Positions 54,333 through 62,955 of a stretch of 64,000 bases of DNA are shown piece by piece. Made by a program: the position numbers and the translations under genes. This stretch comes from Aliikangiella sp965214955 (lineage in GTDB: Bacteria > Pseudomonadota > Gammaproteobacteria > Enterobacterales > Kangiellaceae), in assembly GCA_965214955.1 (NCBI GenBank), contig CBDCCU010000001.1, positions 186,001 to 250,000 of the forward strand, given 5' to 3'. Position 1 is the first letter of the stretch; each line of letters begins with the position of its first letter. The notes under the pieces were generated by a model that had not been told where the DNA came from, did no database searches, and worked only from the letters and a program-made list of their open reading frames with translations.

Positions 54333-55880
54333 ATGTCAGAAAATAATCAATCAAATGGCTTATCTAGCCAAAATCAATCGGCTGACACTCAGCAGCTAGG
54401 CATGTTTGCCGCAATTGTTAGCCTTGGCTATGTGTTTTGGTTAGTGTGCGGTATGGAAATGGTAGAGCGTTTAGCTTATTACGGGGTTAAGGCGAGTGCC
54501 GCGCTTTATGCTACTTCACCTGTTTCGGAAGGTGCCTTGGGTTTAACCATTACCGACTATGGCTTAATCACCATGACATGGGCGCTAGTTCAAACTTTTA
54601 TTCCTGTTTTTTCTGGCGGAGTGTCTGATCGCATTGGCTATAAAGAAACCATTTTTGTTTCTACCGTGATTAAAATTGCGGGTTATTTATGTATGGCATT
54701 TTTCCCAAGCTTTTGGGGCTTTATGCTAGGCGCGGTACTTTTAGCAACAGGCACAGGAATTTTTAAGCCGGGCATTCAAGGCACTTTGGGCAACGCGGTT
54801 AAAAAAGAAAGTGGCTCTATGGCTTGGGGGATTTTTTACCAAGTAGTGAATATTGGCGGCTTTTTAGGGCCGATTGTTGCGGTTCATTTTAGACAGCTTT
54901 CTTGGGACAGCTTATTTTTTGTTTGTGCGGGAATTATTTCAATCAACTTTTTATTATTGCTCACTTATAAAGAGCCCGGAAAAGAAGAACGACTTGCACT
55001 AAAAGAAAAAATTAAATCAGGTGAAATTAAGCAAGATCATTTATGGAAAGATGCGTGGACAGAGCTTAAAAAGCCTATCGTTTACTGGTATATGCTGGTG
55101 TTTGCAGGCTTTTGGTTTATGTTTAATGCCTTGTTTGATGTGCTGCCGCTGCATGTAAAAGATTGGGTGGATACCTCAACCATTATCACCGATTTATTTG
55201 GCGCTGGTGGCACGCAAAATAGCTTCTTCCAGTTTGTATTGGGTATGGATAACGCAGGAACCAAAATTGAACCAGAAGGGGTGGTTAACTTAAATGCCGC
55301 TATGATCATGCTCACTTGTTTCTTGGTTGCCGCTTGGACTGCACATTACCGCATTACCACCGCAATGTTTGCAGGTGCAGTAGCTAGTGTGGTTTCAATG
55401 TTTTTAATTGGCGGCTTTCAAAGTGCTTGGATTGTGGTTTTTGCGGTGGCGTTATTTAGCTTAGGTGAAATGATGATCAGCCCTAAGAAAAATGAATATA
55501 TGTCAAACATTGCGCCTAAAAATAAACGCGCCATGTACTTAGGTTTTGTTATGTTGCCACAAGGCATTGGTTGGGGGTTAGAAGGCTATTATGGCCCTTG
55601 GCTTTATAATGAGTTTGCCTCAAAAGAAAACTTTGCCAGAGAGTTTTTAGCCTCTAAAGGTATGTCATTAGAGCAAGTTGCCGCTATTCCGCAAGGCGAA
55701 GCTTTTTCTCGCTTAGTGACTTATACAGGGGAAACCGCTCAATCATTAACCAGTCAGCTTTATGCCATGAATAATGTGGGGATGGCTTGGAATATTATTG
55801 GTGTTATTGGTGCGGTATCTGCGGTGGGTATAGTGCTTTATGGTCGCTGGTTATTAACCTTAAATTTAAATAAAAGTTAA
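54333..55880 (+). CDS. MFS transporter, POT/PTR-like peptide carrier
   Basis: The 515-residue protein has about 12 hydrophobic helices. The signature VERLAYYGVKASAALY resembles the ExxERFxYYG motif of proton-dependent oligopeptide transporters, and GIFKPGIQGTLG resembles the second family motif. It probably imports di- or tripeptides, agreeing with the many peptidases nearby. It has its own promoter region and a strong terminator. The substrate is unproven. Confidence 0.8.
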   Translation: MSENNQSNGLSSQNQSADTQQLGMFAAIVSLGYVFWLVCGMEMVERLAYYGVKASAALYATSPVSEGALGLTITDYGLITMTWALVQTFIPVFSGGVSDRIGYKETIFVSTVIKIAGYLCMAFFPSFWGFMLGAVLLATGTGIFKPGIQGTLGNAVKKESGSMAWGIFYQVVNIGGFLGPIVAVHFRQLSWDSLFFVCAGIISINFLLLLTYKEPGKEERLALKEKIKSGEIKQDHLWKDAWTELKKPIVYWYMLVFAGFWFMFNALFDVLPLHVKDWVDTSTIITDLFGAGGTQNSFFQFVLGMDNAGTKIEPEGVVNLNAAMIMLTCFLVAAWTAHYRITTAMFAGAVASVVSMFLIGGFQSAWIVVFAVALFSLGEMMISPKKNEYMSNIAPKNKRAMYLGFVMLPQGIGWGLEGYYGPWLYNEFASKENFAREFLASKGMSLEQVAAIPQGEAFSRLVTYTGETAQSLTSQLYAMNNVGMAWNIIGVIGAVSAVGIVLYGRWLLTLNLNKS

Positions 55881-55917
55881 TTGGCAGCGGTTGATCTTTC
55901 ATTAACAGATCTTAATC

Positions 55918-55954
55918 AATAAAGGCTAGGTTTTTTCCCTAGCCTTTATTTTTT
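55918..55954 (+). terminator. Rho-independent terminator after the POT-like gene
   Basis: AATAAAGGCTAGG / TTTTTTC / CCTAGCCTTTATT followed by T residues is a strong intrinsic terminator. A diverged copy of the 31-bp palindrome (about 55889-55914) precedes it. Confidence 0.92.
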
Positions 55955-56048
55955 GCTCTCATTACCAACTTAATGAAAGCAATTTTAATAAGCTGAGTTT
56001 TTTAATATTTAATAAAAAATCACACTGAAATTGGTCACAATTAAAAAC

Positions 56049-57917
56049 TTATGGTTTCAAAAAAATCTCGTCAATAGTTGTTTGTGCCAGCGGATGATAT
56101 CCAGGGCGAGCAATTTGATAAACTCTTTTGGCAAAGTTGTAATGCTTTTTGTTTTTAACTAGCTCTTGATAAAGTGGCACAATAAGTTTTCTGCGACCAA
56201 TAGATATTAAATAATCTTCAAGCCGACTTTCAATTTTATCGTATCCTTGTTTAATGCTTAATAATAACCAAGCATGTGCTACTTCACTATTGGTTGATTG
56301 GGTAAAGTGATAAGCATTATCTAATTGGGCTAGCTGCTTTTTTGAAATATTTGTTGGTAAATTATTAATGAAAAATAACCACTCATGAATCGTCCAGTTT
56401 TTTGTAGGAATATCGCTTAGTTGAATTTTCTTTTGATTCCAACTTTTAATGTACAAACTCACTTTATTAAAGGCATCTGATTTTGGTGATGGCATGGATT
56501 TAGGTAAATAAGTTGCATAGATCCACTCGTGAATTTCTTTTTCGCTAACAATGTTTGGGTGTTTGATAATTAAATTATTTAATAAGTATTGATAAAAAGT
56601 ATCGGTATCTAAACTTTTAAATGCGTGATCATTAAAATATTGGCGAATAAAAGCATCAAAAATTTTACGCCCAAACTTTTCTTCTAAAAACATTAAGAAA
56701 AACTGCCCTTTTATATAAGGTACACTCGAAAAAGCATGGTCGGGGTCGCGCTCTTCTAACGGTACATTTAATGCTCGGTCTTGTTCTTGTAGTTTTTTTA
56801 TGTCTTTTAATAAATCTTGTTTGGCTAGCGCTTGCTCCATAACCGCTCTTTTACGGCCAAATACTTCTTCCATTATGCGGTTCTCTACGTAGCTAGTAAA
56901 TCCTTCATTAAGCCATAAATCATTCCATGTTGCATTGGTGACTAAATTGCCCGACCATGAATGTGCTAGCTCGTGTGCAATTAAATTTACTAAGCTTTTA
57001 TCACCGGCAATTACTGTGGGAGTAATAAAAGACAAACGTGGATTTTCCATTCCGCCAAAAGGAAATGACGGTGGTAAAATTAATAGATCGTATTGATCCC
57101 AGCGATAAGAGCCATAGAGTTTTTCCGCAGCTTCAATCATAGCTTGGGTATCGCTAAATTCATTAGCGGCAGATTCAAGGTAAGCTTTTTCAGAATAGAT
57201 AGCGGTTTGCTTCGACAGAGATTTATGAAGTATATCGCCTGCGGCAATTGCAATAAGGTAAGGTGGAATAGCTTGCGGCATATTAAATTGATAAACACCA
57301 TCTAATGAGCGCTCTGGTGTATTATTGGCGCTCATTACTGGTCGTATTGCTTTATCAGTAGTAATTTTTGCATTATAAGTTACTCGCATGGCTGGCGTAT
57401 CTTGCACTGGCATCCAGCTTCTTGCGTGAATTGCTTGTGACTGGCTAAACATAAAAGGATGTTTTTTACCTGCGGTTTGTTCTGGTGTTAGCCACTGTAG
57501 ACCAGAAGCTTCTGGTCGAGAGTTATAATATATTTTTACTTTGCTAGTATTTGGCTTAATTTTTATGCTGAGCTTTTTGCCTCTAATTGGATCTAACTTG
57601 GCCAAGTTAAAGGTGGTTTTTTCCCATAAACCATTAGACTGAATTTCAATTTTTACAATATCTAAATCACGAGTATCAAGATCGAGTGTTTTAGGCATTT
57701 TGGCCAATGGGGCAATACTATGTTCAACAAAGCCTTGAAGCTGCTTGCTACTAAAATCTACCTTAAGATCAAAGTTTAAGTGAGTAGAAATCACTTGGTG
57801 GTAGTTTGATTGTGTGTGCCAATCTTTGTTGTCAGAAGGTTTTAACTGAGTATTGGCTATTGCCAAGGATGCCTGTAGAGTTAAAAATAAACCTAAAATT
57901 AATAGCCTTTTCATCAA
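56049..57917 (-). CDS. M1 family zinc aminopeptidase (leukotriene A4 hydrolase-like)
   Basis: The 622-residue protein has a signal peptide (MMKRLLILGLFLTLQASLAIA), an N-terminal beta domain, the exopeptidase motif GGMENP, and the zinc site HELAHSW (first His near residue 315) with the distal Glu in LWLNEGFTSYVE. The C-terminus has the helical LTA4 hydrolase-type domain (SFDxF-like VPYIKGQFFLMFLE). It would remove N-terminal residues from peptides in the periplasm. It stands alone, with a repeat fragment on its 5' side. Confidence 0.9.
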   Translation of the reverse strand: MMKRLLILGLFLTLQASLAIANTQLKPSDNKDWHTQSNYHQVISTHLNFDLKVDFSSKQLQGFVEHSIAPLAKMPKTLDLDTRDLDIVKIEIQSNGLWEKTTFNLAKLDPIRGKKLSIKIKPNTSKVKIYYNSRPEASGLQWLTPEQTAGKKHPFMFSQSQAIHARSWMPVQDTPAMRVTYNAKITTDKAIRPVMSANNTPERSLDGVYQFNMPQAIPPYLIAIAAGDILHKSLSKQTAIYSEKAYLESAANEFSDTQAMIEAAEKLYGSYRWDQYDLLILPPSFPFGGMENPRLSFITPTVIAGDKSLVNLIAHELAHSWSGNLVTNATWNDLWLNEGFTSYVENRIMEEVFGRKRAVMEQALAKQDLLKDIKKLQEQDRALNVPLEERDPDHAFSSVPYIKGQFFLMFLEEKFGRKIFDAFIRQYFNDHAFKSLDTDTFYQYLLNNLIIKHPNIVSEKEIHEWIYATYLPKSMPSPKSDAFNKVSLYIKSWNQKKIQLSDIPTKNWTIHEWLFFINNLPTNISKKQLAQLDNAYHFTQSTNSEVAHAWLLLSIKQGYDKIESRLEDYLISIGRRKLIVPLYQELVKNKKHYNFAKRVYQIARPGYHPLAQTTIDEIFLKP

Positions 57918-57969
57918 TATCTTCCCGCTAGTATTTCTTATTATGTGAAATTTCTAGAGAGTCTATCAC

Positions 57970-57996
57970 AAGCATCTTGAAGTAAAACGGGTATAG
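57970..57996. repeat. Eroded right end of the long palindromic repeat
   Basis: AGCATCTTGAAGTAAAACGG followed by GTATAG resembles the family terminus GCATCTTGAAGGAGAGCGGG. It is the most diverged copy and lies between the M1 peptidase start and the norD stop. Confidence 0.5.
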
Positions 57997-58019
57997 GCTT
58001 GAATAATAATTGATACTCG

Positions 58020-59855
58020 CTATTTTGTAAGCAAAGAATAAAGCTTAGGTAGTTTTTCTGGTAACTCTGTGGCTTTTTTTACTTTAACATAATTTGATGT
58101 ACCAAAAATATAAGGTAAGTAGTTGTTATCTTCATCATCTATGGTGACGCAAAAAACTCTAATGCCTTTAGTAAAGGCTTCGTGTACGGCATGTTTGGTA
58201 TCTTCTATGCCATAGCGACCTTCGTAAAGATCAATATCATTGGGTTTACCATCGCTTAAAAGTAGCAACAGTTTGGTTTGGGTTGACTCTATTTCTAATT
58301 GTTTGGTTGCATAACGAATGGCAGTGCCCATTCTTGTATAGTAACCTGGTGTAAGTGATGAAATTTTATCTAAGGTCAGTTTTGACTGAGGTTCATCGAA
58401 GGATTTTATTGGATAAAAGCGAACCATATCGCGTCTTTTTGATGAAAAGCCACCAATGGCAAAGCGATCTTGGGTGGCAGATAATGACTCTGAAAATAGA
58501 TATAACGAATCTTTAATCATGTCTATTACTCTAGAGTCATTATTGATATAGCTATCAGTAGATAAACTTAAATCTGCTAGTAGTAGGCAAGATAAGCTTC
58601 TAATATTTTGCCTGAGCTCTAAATAAAGATTTTCGTCTTGAAGCGCGTGACCATTGGCTTCATCGGCTTGTCTTAAAATAAAGCGATCTAAGTCGATTTC
58701 GCTACCATCGGGTTGACCTTTAAGCCACTGTTTTTGTTTGGCAATTAACTCAAATTGCGCTCTTAATCGCTTGGCTTTTTCGCGCAGTTTTTGAGGAAAC
58801 TGGTGCGGGGTTATTTTTTGCGGGCTCATTAAATGTAAACTGCAATGATCTTTTTGCAAAATTGATTTTCTATAATCCCATTCGGGTAATTTAATACCTA
58901 AACTTATTACAATGTCGTCTTGATCGGCACCTGGCAAATCAAGGTCAAACTTTAATTTACCTGCGGTTGTTTCTGAGCCCCGTACAACCGATATTTGATC
59001 AATATCTTCAGCAGCTGCACTGGCATTGTCTTCGTCGTCTTCATCGGCGGTGCGATCAACGGGGATATATTCGGTCCACGAAAAAACACTTTCTAAGCGA
59101 AAAGCCATTAAACCGTCTTTTTCGTCAATTTCATCAACATACTCGCCTTTTTTGCGCAAATTTAATTTCTTGCTATCTTTTTCCTTGGCAATATCAGAGC
59201 TTTCATGGGTGTCCCCTAAATTAGCTTGAACTTGTTCAGCCTGAGAAGGAAAAGGGTCGAGCCAAAGTGGTACAGGAAATATATTTTTAGCATTAAATTG
59301 CTGATCATTAGCTTGAGTAATGGTGGGATCGATAAGTCGTTGCCGAATAATTTTCTCTTCGGTATTCACTTCAAGGGTTTTAATTTGTTCTCGAATTTTT
59401 AAATGAGACTGTGCTAACTGTTGGTATACTTTTTTTAATCCTGGAAATTTAGTTAAGGTTAAATTAACCGCTTGTAAATTTTTGCAGAGCCAGTTTTGAT
59501 CATTATTGGGTGTATAACTTGCCATTAATGCAACCAACCACAAATAGGCTTTTTGATTAAGTGATTTTTCGGGGTATATGGCAATTCTTTTGGGTAAATA
59601 AAAATTATTAATGCCAATAGAGGCAAGTTCTATTTTTTGCTGATTGGTGGCAATGCGGCTTAAAAAACTGCGCTTACCTTCCCAGTCTTTATTGAGCGAA
59701 TCTTTAAGCTCTAGTGCAAGATCACCGCCAAAAGCACGAAACTGAATGGCCAGAGAATGGCGAATATCATCGAGCATTACTTCGGCATCTTTAAAATCAA
59801 TTGATGCCGCTTTAGTAATATATTTGTGCCAAATTTGACCGACAAACTCTTCCAT
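58020..59855 (-). CDS. norD: Nitric oxide reductase activation protein NorD (VWA domain)
   Basis: The 611-residue protein has a variable N-terminal part, an acidic middle segment (PVDRTADEDDEDNASAAAED), and a C-terminal von Willebrand A domain with the MIDAS residues LLLADLSLSTDS and LLLLSDGKPNDIDLYEGRYG. NorD pairs with the MoxR-type ATPase NorQ to mature cytochrome-c-dependent NO reductase. It lies five bases behind norQ. Neither norC nor norB is in the window. The CoxE/CbbO relatives share the fold, but the nirS context favours NorD. Confidence 0.88.
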   Translation of the reverse strand: MEEFVGQIWHKYITKAASIDFKDAEVMLDDIRHSLAIQFRAFGGDLALELKDSLNKDWEGKRSFLSRIATNQQKIELASIGINNFYLPKRIAIYPEKSLNQKAYLWLVALMASYTPNNDQNWLCKNLQAVNLTLTKFPGLKKVYQQLAQSHLKIREQIKTLEVNTEEKIIRQRLIDPTITQANDQQFNAKNIFPVPLWLDPFPSQAEQVQANLGDTHESSDIAKEKDSKKLNLRKKGEYVDEIDEKDGLMAFRLESVFSWTEYIPVDRTADEDDEDNASAAAEDIDQISVVRGSETTAGKLKFDLDLPGADQDDIVISLGIKLPEWDYRKSILQKDHCSLHLMSPQKITPHQFPQKLREKAKRLRAQFELIAKQKQWLKGQPDGSEIDLDRFILRQADEANGHALQDENLYLELRQNIRSLSCLLLADLSLSTDSYINNDSRVIDMIKDSLYLFSESLSATQDRFAIGGFSSKRRDMVRFYPIKSFDEPQSKLTLDKISSLTPGYYTRMGTAIRYATKQLEIESTQTKLLLLLSDGKPNDIDLYEGRYGIEDTKHAVHEAFTKGIRVFCVTIDDEDNNYLPYIFGTSNYVKVKKATELPEKLPKLYSLLTK

Positions 59856-59860
59856 TTAGA

Positions 59861-60655
59861 TCACTCTACATCAAGCTTAGCGTTTACTACAGACATTAGG
59901 GCTTCTACAACGTCTTGATCGTCACTTAAAGGTTCAATTAGCGCCGAACGACAGGCTTGTATAATGTCCATACCCGCTTTAATTAGTGTTGCAGTATAAA
60001 CAATTAAACGGGTAGAAACCGACTCTTCTAGATCGTGATCTTTAAGGCGTCTTAATGCGTTGGCTAGGTCAACTAGTTGCCTTACGTTAAAATCGTCGAG
60101 CCCTGTTTCTTCGCTAATGATTTTTTGTTCTAGCTCGCTTTTAGGGTAGTCAAAAGTTAGTGATACAAAGCGTTGTCTGGTTGAAGGTTTTAGCCCTTTT
60201 AGCAGGTTTTGATAACCAGGATTATAAGAGATCACTAGCATAAAGTTATCGGGAGCAGCTAATTGTTCGCCAGTTCTGTCTATGGGCAAAACACGTCTGT
60301 CATCGGATAATGGATGAATAACAACCGTGGTATCTTTTCTTGCTTCTACCACTTCGTCTAAATAACAAATACCGCCATCTCTTACTGCTTTGGTTAAAGG
60401 ACCATCGCGCCATACGGTTTGTCCACCTTCAATTAAATAGCGTCCTACCAAATCGGCGGCGGTAAGATCGTCGTGACAAGCAACCGTGTATAAAGGTACA
60501 CCAAGTTGTTCCGCCATATACGAAACAAAACGGGTTTTACCGCAGCCCGTAGGGCCTTTTAGCATTAAAGGCAGTTTATTGGAAAAGGCGGTTTTAAACA
60601 CTTCAACTTCGTTATGCTGAGGCACATAAAGAGGAATGCTATTTTGTTCTGACAT
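59861..60655 (-). CDS. norQ: CbbQ/NirQ/NorQ-family AAA+ ATPase
   Basis: The 264-residue MoxR-type ATPase has Walker A GPTGCGKTRFVS, Walker B ICYLDEV, and the CbbQ C-terminal domain (LVDLANALRRLKDHDLEESV). It should remodel NorB with NorD, inserting non-haem iron. Translation starts at the ATG at 60655, and norD follows after five bases. An FNR/DNR-like box lies about 60 bases upstream. Confidence 0.9.
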   Translation of the reverse strand: MSEQNSIPLYVPQHNEVEVFKTAFSNKLPLMLKGPTGCGKTRFVSYMAEQLGVPLYTVACHDDLTAADLVGRYLIEGGQTVWRDGPLTKAVRDGGICYLDEVVEARKDTTVVIHPLSDDRRVLPIDRTGEQLAAPDNFMLVISYNPGYQNLLKGLKPSTRQRFVSLTFDYPKSELEQKIISEETGLDDFNVRQLVDLANALRRLKDHDLEESVSTRLIVYTATLIKAGMDIIQACRSALIEPLSDDQDVVEALMSVVNAKLDVE

Positions 60656-60714
60656 TTATTTTTGCTCTCTTAGTTTTGATGGCGAAAAGAATATAGCAAT
60701 TGCTTTTCTTAATG

Positions 60715-60728
60715 ATGATATGTATCAA
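60715..60728 (-). promoter_or_regulatory. FNR/DNR-like box upstream of norQ
   Basis: On the reverse strand TTGATACATATCAT matches TTGAT-N4-ATCAA except for the final base. It lies 60-73 bases before the norQ ATG, a sensible distance for activation at -41.5 of the promoter. Confidence 0.6.
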
Positions 60729-60763
60729 GTGAGCTTAATGCATTTAACTAAGAATTTAAATTT

Positions 60764-62056
60764 TTATTCAAACTTAAATAATTTAATAAATTCATTTAAA
60801 CGATTAGCGTTTTCTTGCATTTCTTTGGTTTTTTGACTTGCTTGCTCGCTAGTGCTTTTGCTCTCTTGGGCTAGATTAGCAGAATTTTGAGTATTGGTAT
60901 TTAGCTCATTAATCATTTGCGATTGTTCTTCACTGGCGGTGGCTATTTGATCATTCATTACGCTAACATTATTAAGTTGGTCAAAAATTTCGATTAAAAC
61001 TTCGCTGTTATTATTCATTGATTCTGAAACTACTTCAGCATCTTTATGGCTTTTAACCATTAAATTAACGGTTTTATTAGAGCTAACTTTTAACTTGTCG
61101 ATAATTAATTGAATTTCTTCGGTGCTGGCTTGTGTGCGAGAAGCAAGGTTTCTTACTTCATCGGCAACCACTGCAAAACCGCGTCCTTGGTCTCCTGCTC
61201 TTGCGGCCTCAATCGCGGCATTTAAAGCCAATAAATTAGTTTGCTCGGCAATACTTTGAATGGCGGTTAATATTTCAAAAATACCTTCAATTTTAGTTTC
61301 TAGCTCTTGAACTTCTTGGGTGCTAACAGAAATACCATCGTTAAGCTGATTAATTTGTTGGCGTAATTGATTAATTTCACTGCCCACTTGTTGACCGCTT
61401 TCGCTGACTGTTTTTATATTATCGGTTGCACTCTGTACGTTTTGTGAAATATCTTGACTAGTAATTAAAAGCTCAGACATTGAGTGACTAATACTTTCGG
61501 TTTCTTGGTTTAAAGCATCGGCTCTTTGGGTGTTTTGTTGTGAGGTTGAAATTAGTTCCTGAGTGGTTAAATAGGCTTCATCGGATACCTCTTTAGCCGT
61601 TTTTAATGCCGACTCAACTCTGGCTAGCATTTCATTAATTCGCTGGGTTAAGTTTTGCATCTCAAAGGTTTTTCCCTTATTTAACCGATAAGATAGCGGT
61701 GTGTTTTCTGTAGACATTATTTCTACATCTTTAATTACTTGCTGAATAGGACTAACAATTTTGCGGATGAAAAAGATGACTACTATCGTTAGTAAACCAG
61801 TAATAACTAGCAGTGAAGGCACAGCAACGCTAGCATTTTTATGCCGTTCATCTAAACCATGTTTGGTGATAGTTTCTTCAAGATTTGTTGGCAAATTGGC
61901 AATTTTTAATTCATTTAAAGTTGCAACAGTATGCTTTGCGGTTTCTTCTGCCTGACTTTTCATGTCTATCAAAGCAAGAGTAATGATTAACAGTGTAATA
62001 AAAATGAGAGGAATAAAGCTTAGCATTGATAAACGCGCGTAGATTGAAAGCTGCAT
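60764..62056 (-). CDS. Methyl-accepting chemotaxis protein
   Basis: The 430-residue receptor has an N-terminal helix (LSMLSFIPLIFITLLIITLA), a short periplasmic segment of about 40 residues, a second helix (VPSLLVITGLLTIVVIFFI), a HAMP domain, and a cytoplasmic signalling hairpin with the tip EQTNLLALNAAIEAARAGDQ. The small ligand domain suggests sensing at the membrane or of redox state rather than a large ligand. The ATG at 62056 has an AAAAGGA site nine bases upstream and is preferred to the TTG at 62074. Confidence 0.9.
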   Translation of the reverse strand: MQLSIYARLSMLSFIPLIFITLLIITLALIDMKSQAEETAKHTVATLNELKIANLPTNLEETITKHGLDERHKNASVAVPSLLVITGLLTIVVIFFIRKIVSPIQQVIKDVEIMSTENTPLSYRLNKGKTFEMQNLTQRINEMLARVESALKTAKEVSDEAYLTTQELISTSQQNTQRADALNQETESISHSMSELLITSQDISQNVQSATDNIKTVSESGQQVGSEINQLRQQINQLNDGISVSTQEVQELETKIEGIFEILTAIQSIAEQTNLLALNAAIEAARAGDQGRGFAVVADEVRNLASRTQASTEEIQLIIDKLKVSSNKTVNLMVKSHKDAEVVSESMNNNSEVLIEIFDQLNNVSVMNDQIATASEEQSQMINELNTNTQNSANLAQESKSTSEQASQKTKEMQENANRLNEFIKLFKFE

Positions 62057-62453
62057 TTTTTTTCCTTTTAACAATAAAGATCAATAGATTATAAGTTTAG
62101 TATAATCAACTTTTAATACATTACTATATTGTAGAAAGAATTATATACCCGTTCTCCTTCAAGATGCATGTTTCAGCAAGTCAGTAAGCCATCCTATTTG
62201 AGGCATTAATGCGCAGGATTAGTCACTCTCATTCAAGCATTGATAACGAAGAAGAGGTTGGCTTACTGCCTTGCCCTTCGGGTGCTCAGCCAAAAAGCTT
62301 GCTCTGCGTTACAGCTTTTGAAAAGGGCTTGCCATTTCCTGCAAGCTATGCCTTGTTCAAACTTTTTGGCTGAACACTGAAACATGCATCTTGAAGGAGA
62401 GCGGGTATATTTATTACCAATGGTTATACTTGCTTCTCCTTTAAGAGCATAAT
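62057..62453. other. Intergenic region filled mainly by a palindromic repeat
   Basis: This 397-base spacer between the DUF6174 gene and the chemotaxis receptor (both reverse) holds the complete repeat at 62144-62409 and the receptor's leader. No gene is visible. Confidence 0.6.
62144..62409. repeat. Complete 266-bp copy of the long palindromic (MITE-like) repeat
   Basis: The left end TATACCCGTTCTCCTTCAAG, then ATGCATGTTTCAGCAAGTCAG, and the right end ATGCATCTTGAAGGAGAGCG then GGTATA are the same as at 11978-12177. The centre shares segments such as GAGGCATTAATGCGCAGGAT and AAGCATTGATAACGAA but carries about 66 extra bases (including CCCTTCGGGTGCTCAGCC). The two long forms therefore differ by an internal insertion or deletion. 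Confidence 0.88.
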
Positions 62454-62915
62454 TTATTGTCTACTCTTAAACTGGGTAATTTGAATTTTAAGCTCATCAT
62501 CAGCAAGCTGTTTTTGGTAGTCACTATCTAAGCTTGTGGGATAGCCTAGCGCATCATTATAGTTAACCTCTAAGCGGAAATAGTTTTTTTCTTTGGCTTT
62601 GTTAATAAAATCAAACCATTGATCAATGGTCTTTAGATCTTTAGCTAACGCTTTAGGCACTGGGTTGTTAGTGTCGATAAAAAATGCACTATCAATTTGA
62701 TTGTTTTTTACAACAACCTTCATCGGGCGGAGAAAATCTGCCAAACAATAGCAATGATATTGAATTTGATATTGATAGTTTTTTAATTGTTGTTTTTGCC
62801 AAGTTTTTTGTGGCTCAGAGTGTGAATTAAGCTGAACTGGCTCTGAGGCTTTTTGTGAACAGCCAAAAACAAAAAGCACACTCAAAAGTCGTATTAAATT
62901 AAAAATTATTTTCAA
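62454..62915 (-). CDS. DUF6174 lipoprotein
   Basis: The 153-residue protein has a lipoprotein signal (LLSVLFVFGC, Cys near residue 19), then a small domain with the DUF6174 pattern: W..QQLKNYQYQIQYHCYC near the N-terminus and YPTSLDSDYQKQLADDE near the C-terminus. The paired cysteines (CYC) may form a disulfide or bind metal. The family has no assigned function. The gene is probably monocistronic. Confidence 0.75.
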   Translation of the reverse strand: MKIIFNLIRLLSVLFVFGCSQKASEPVQLNSHSEPQKTWQKQQLKNYQYQIQYHCYCLADFLRPMKVVVKNNQIDSAFFIDTNNPVPKALAKDLKTIDQWFDFINKAKEKNYFRLEVNYNDALGYPTSLDSDYQKQLADDELKIQITQFKSRQ

Positions 62916-62955
62916 GGTGCTTTCCTTTTTGAATTTATTATCGTTTTTGAATTGA

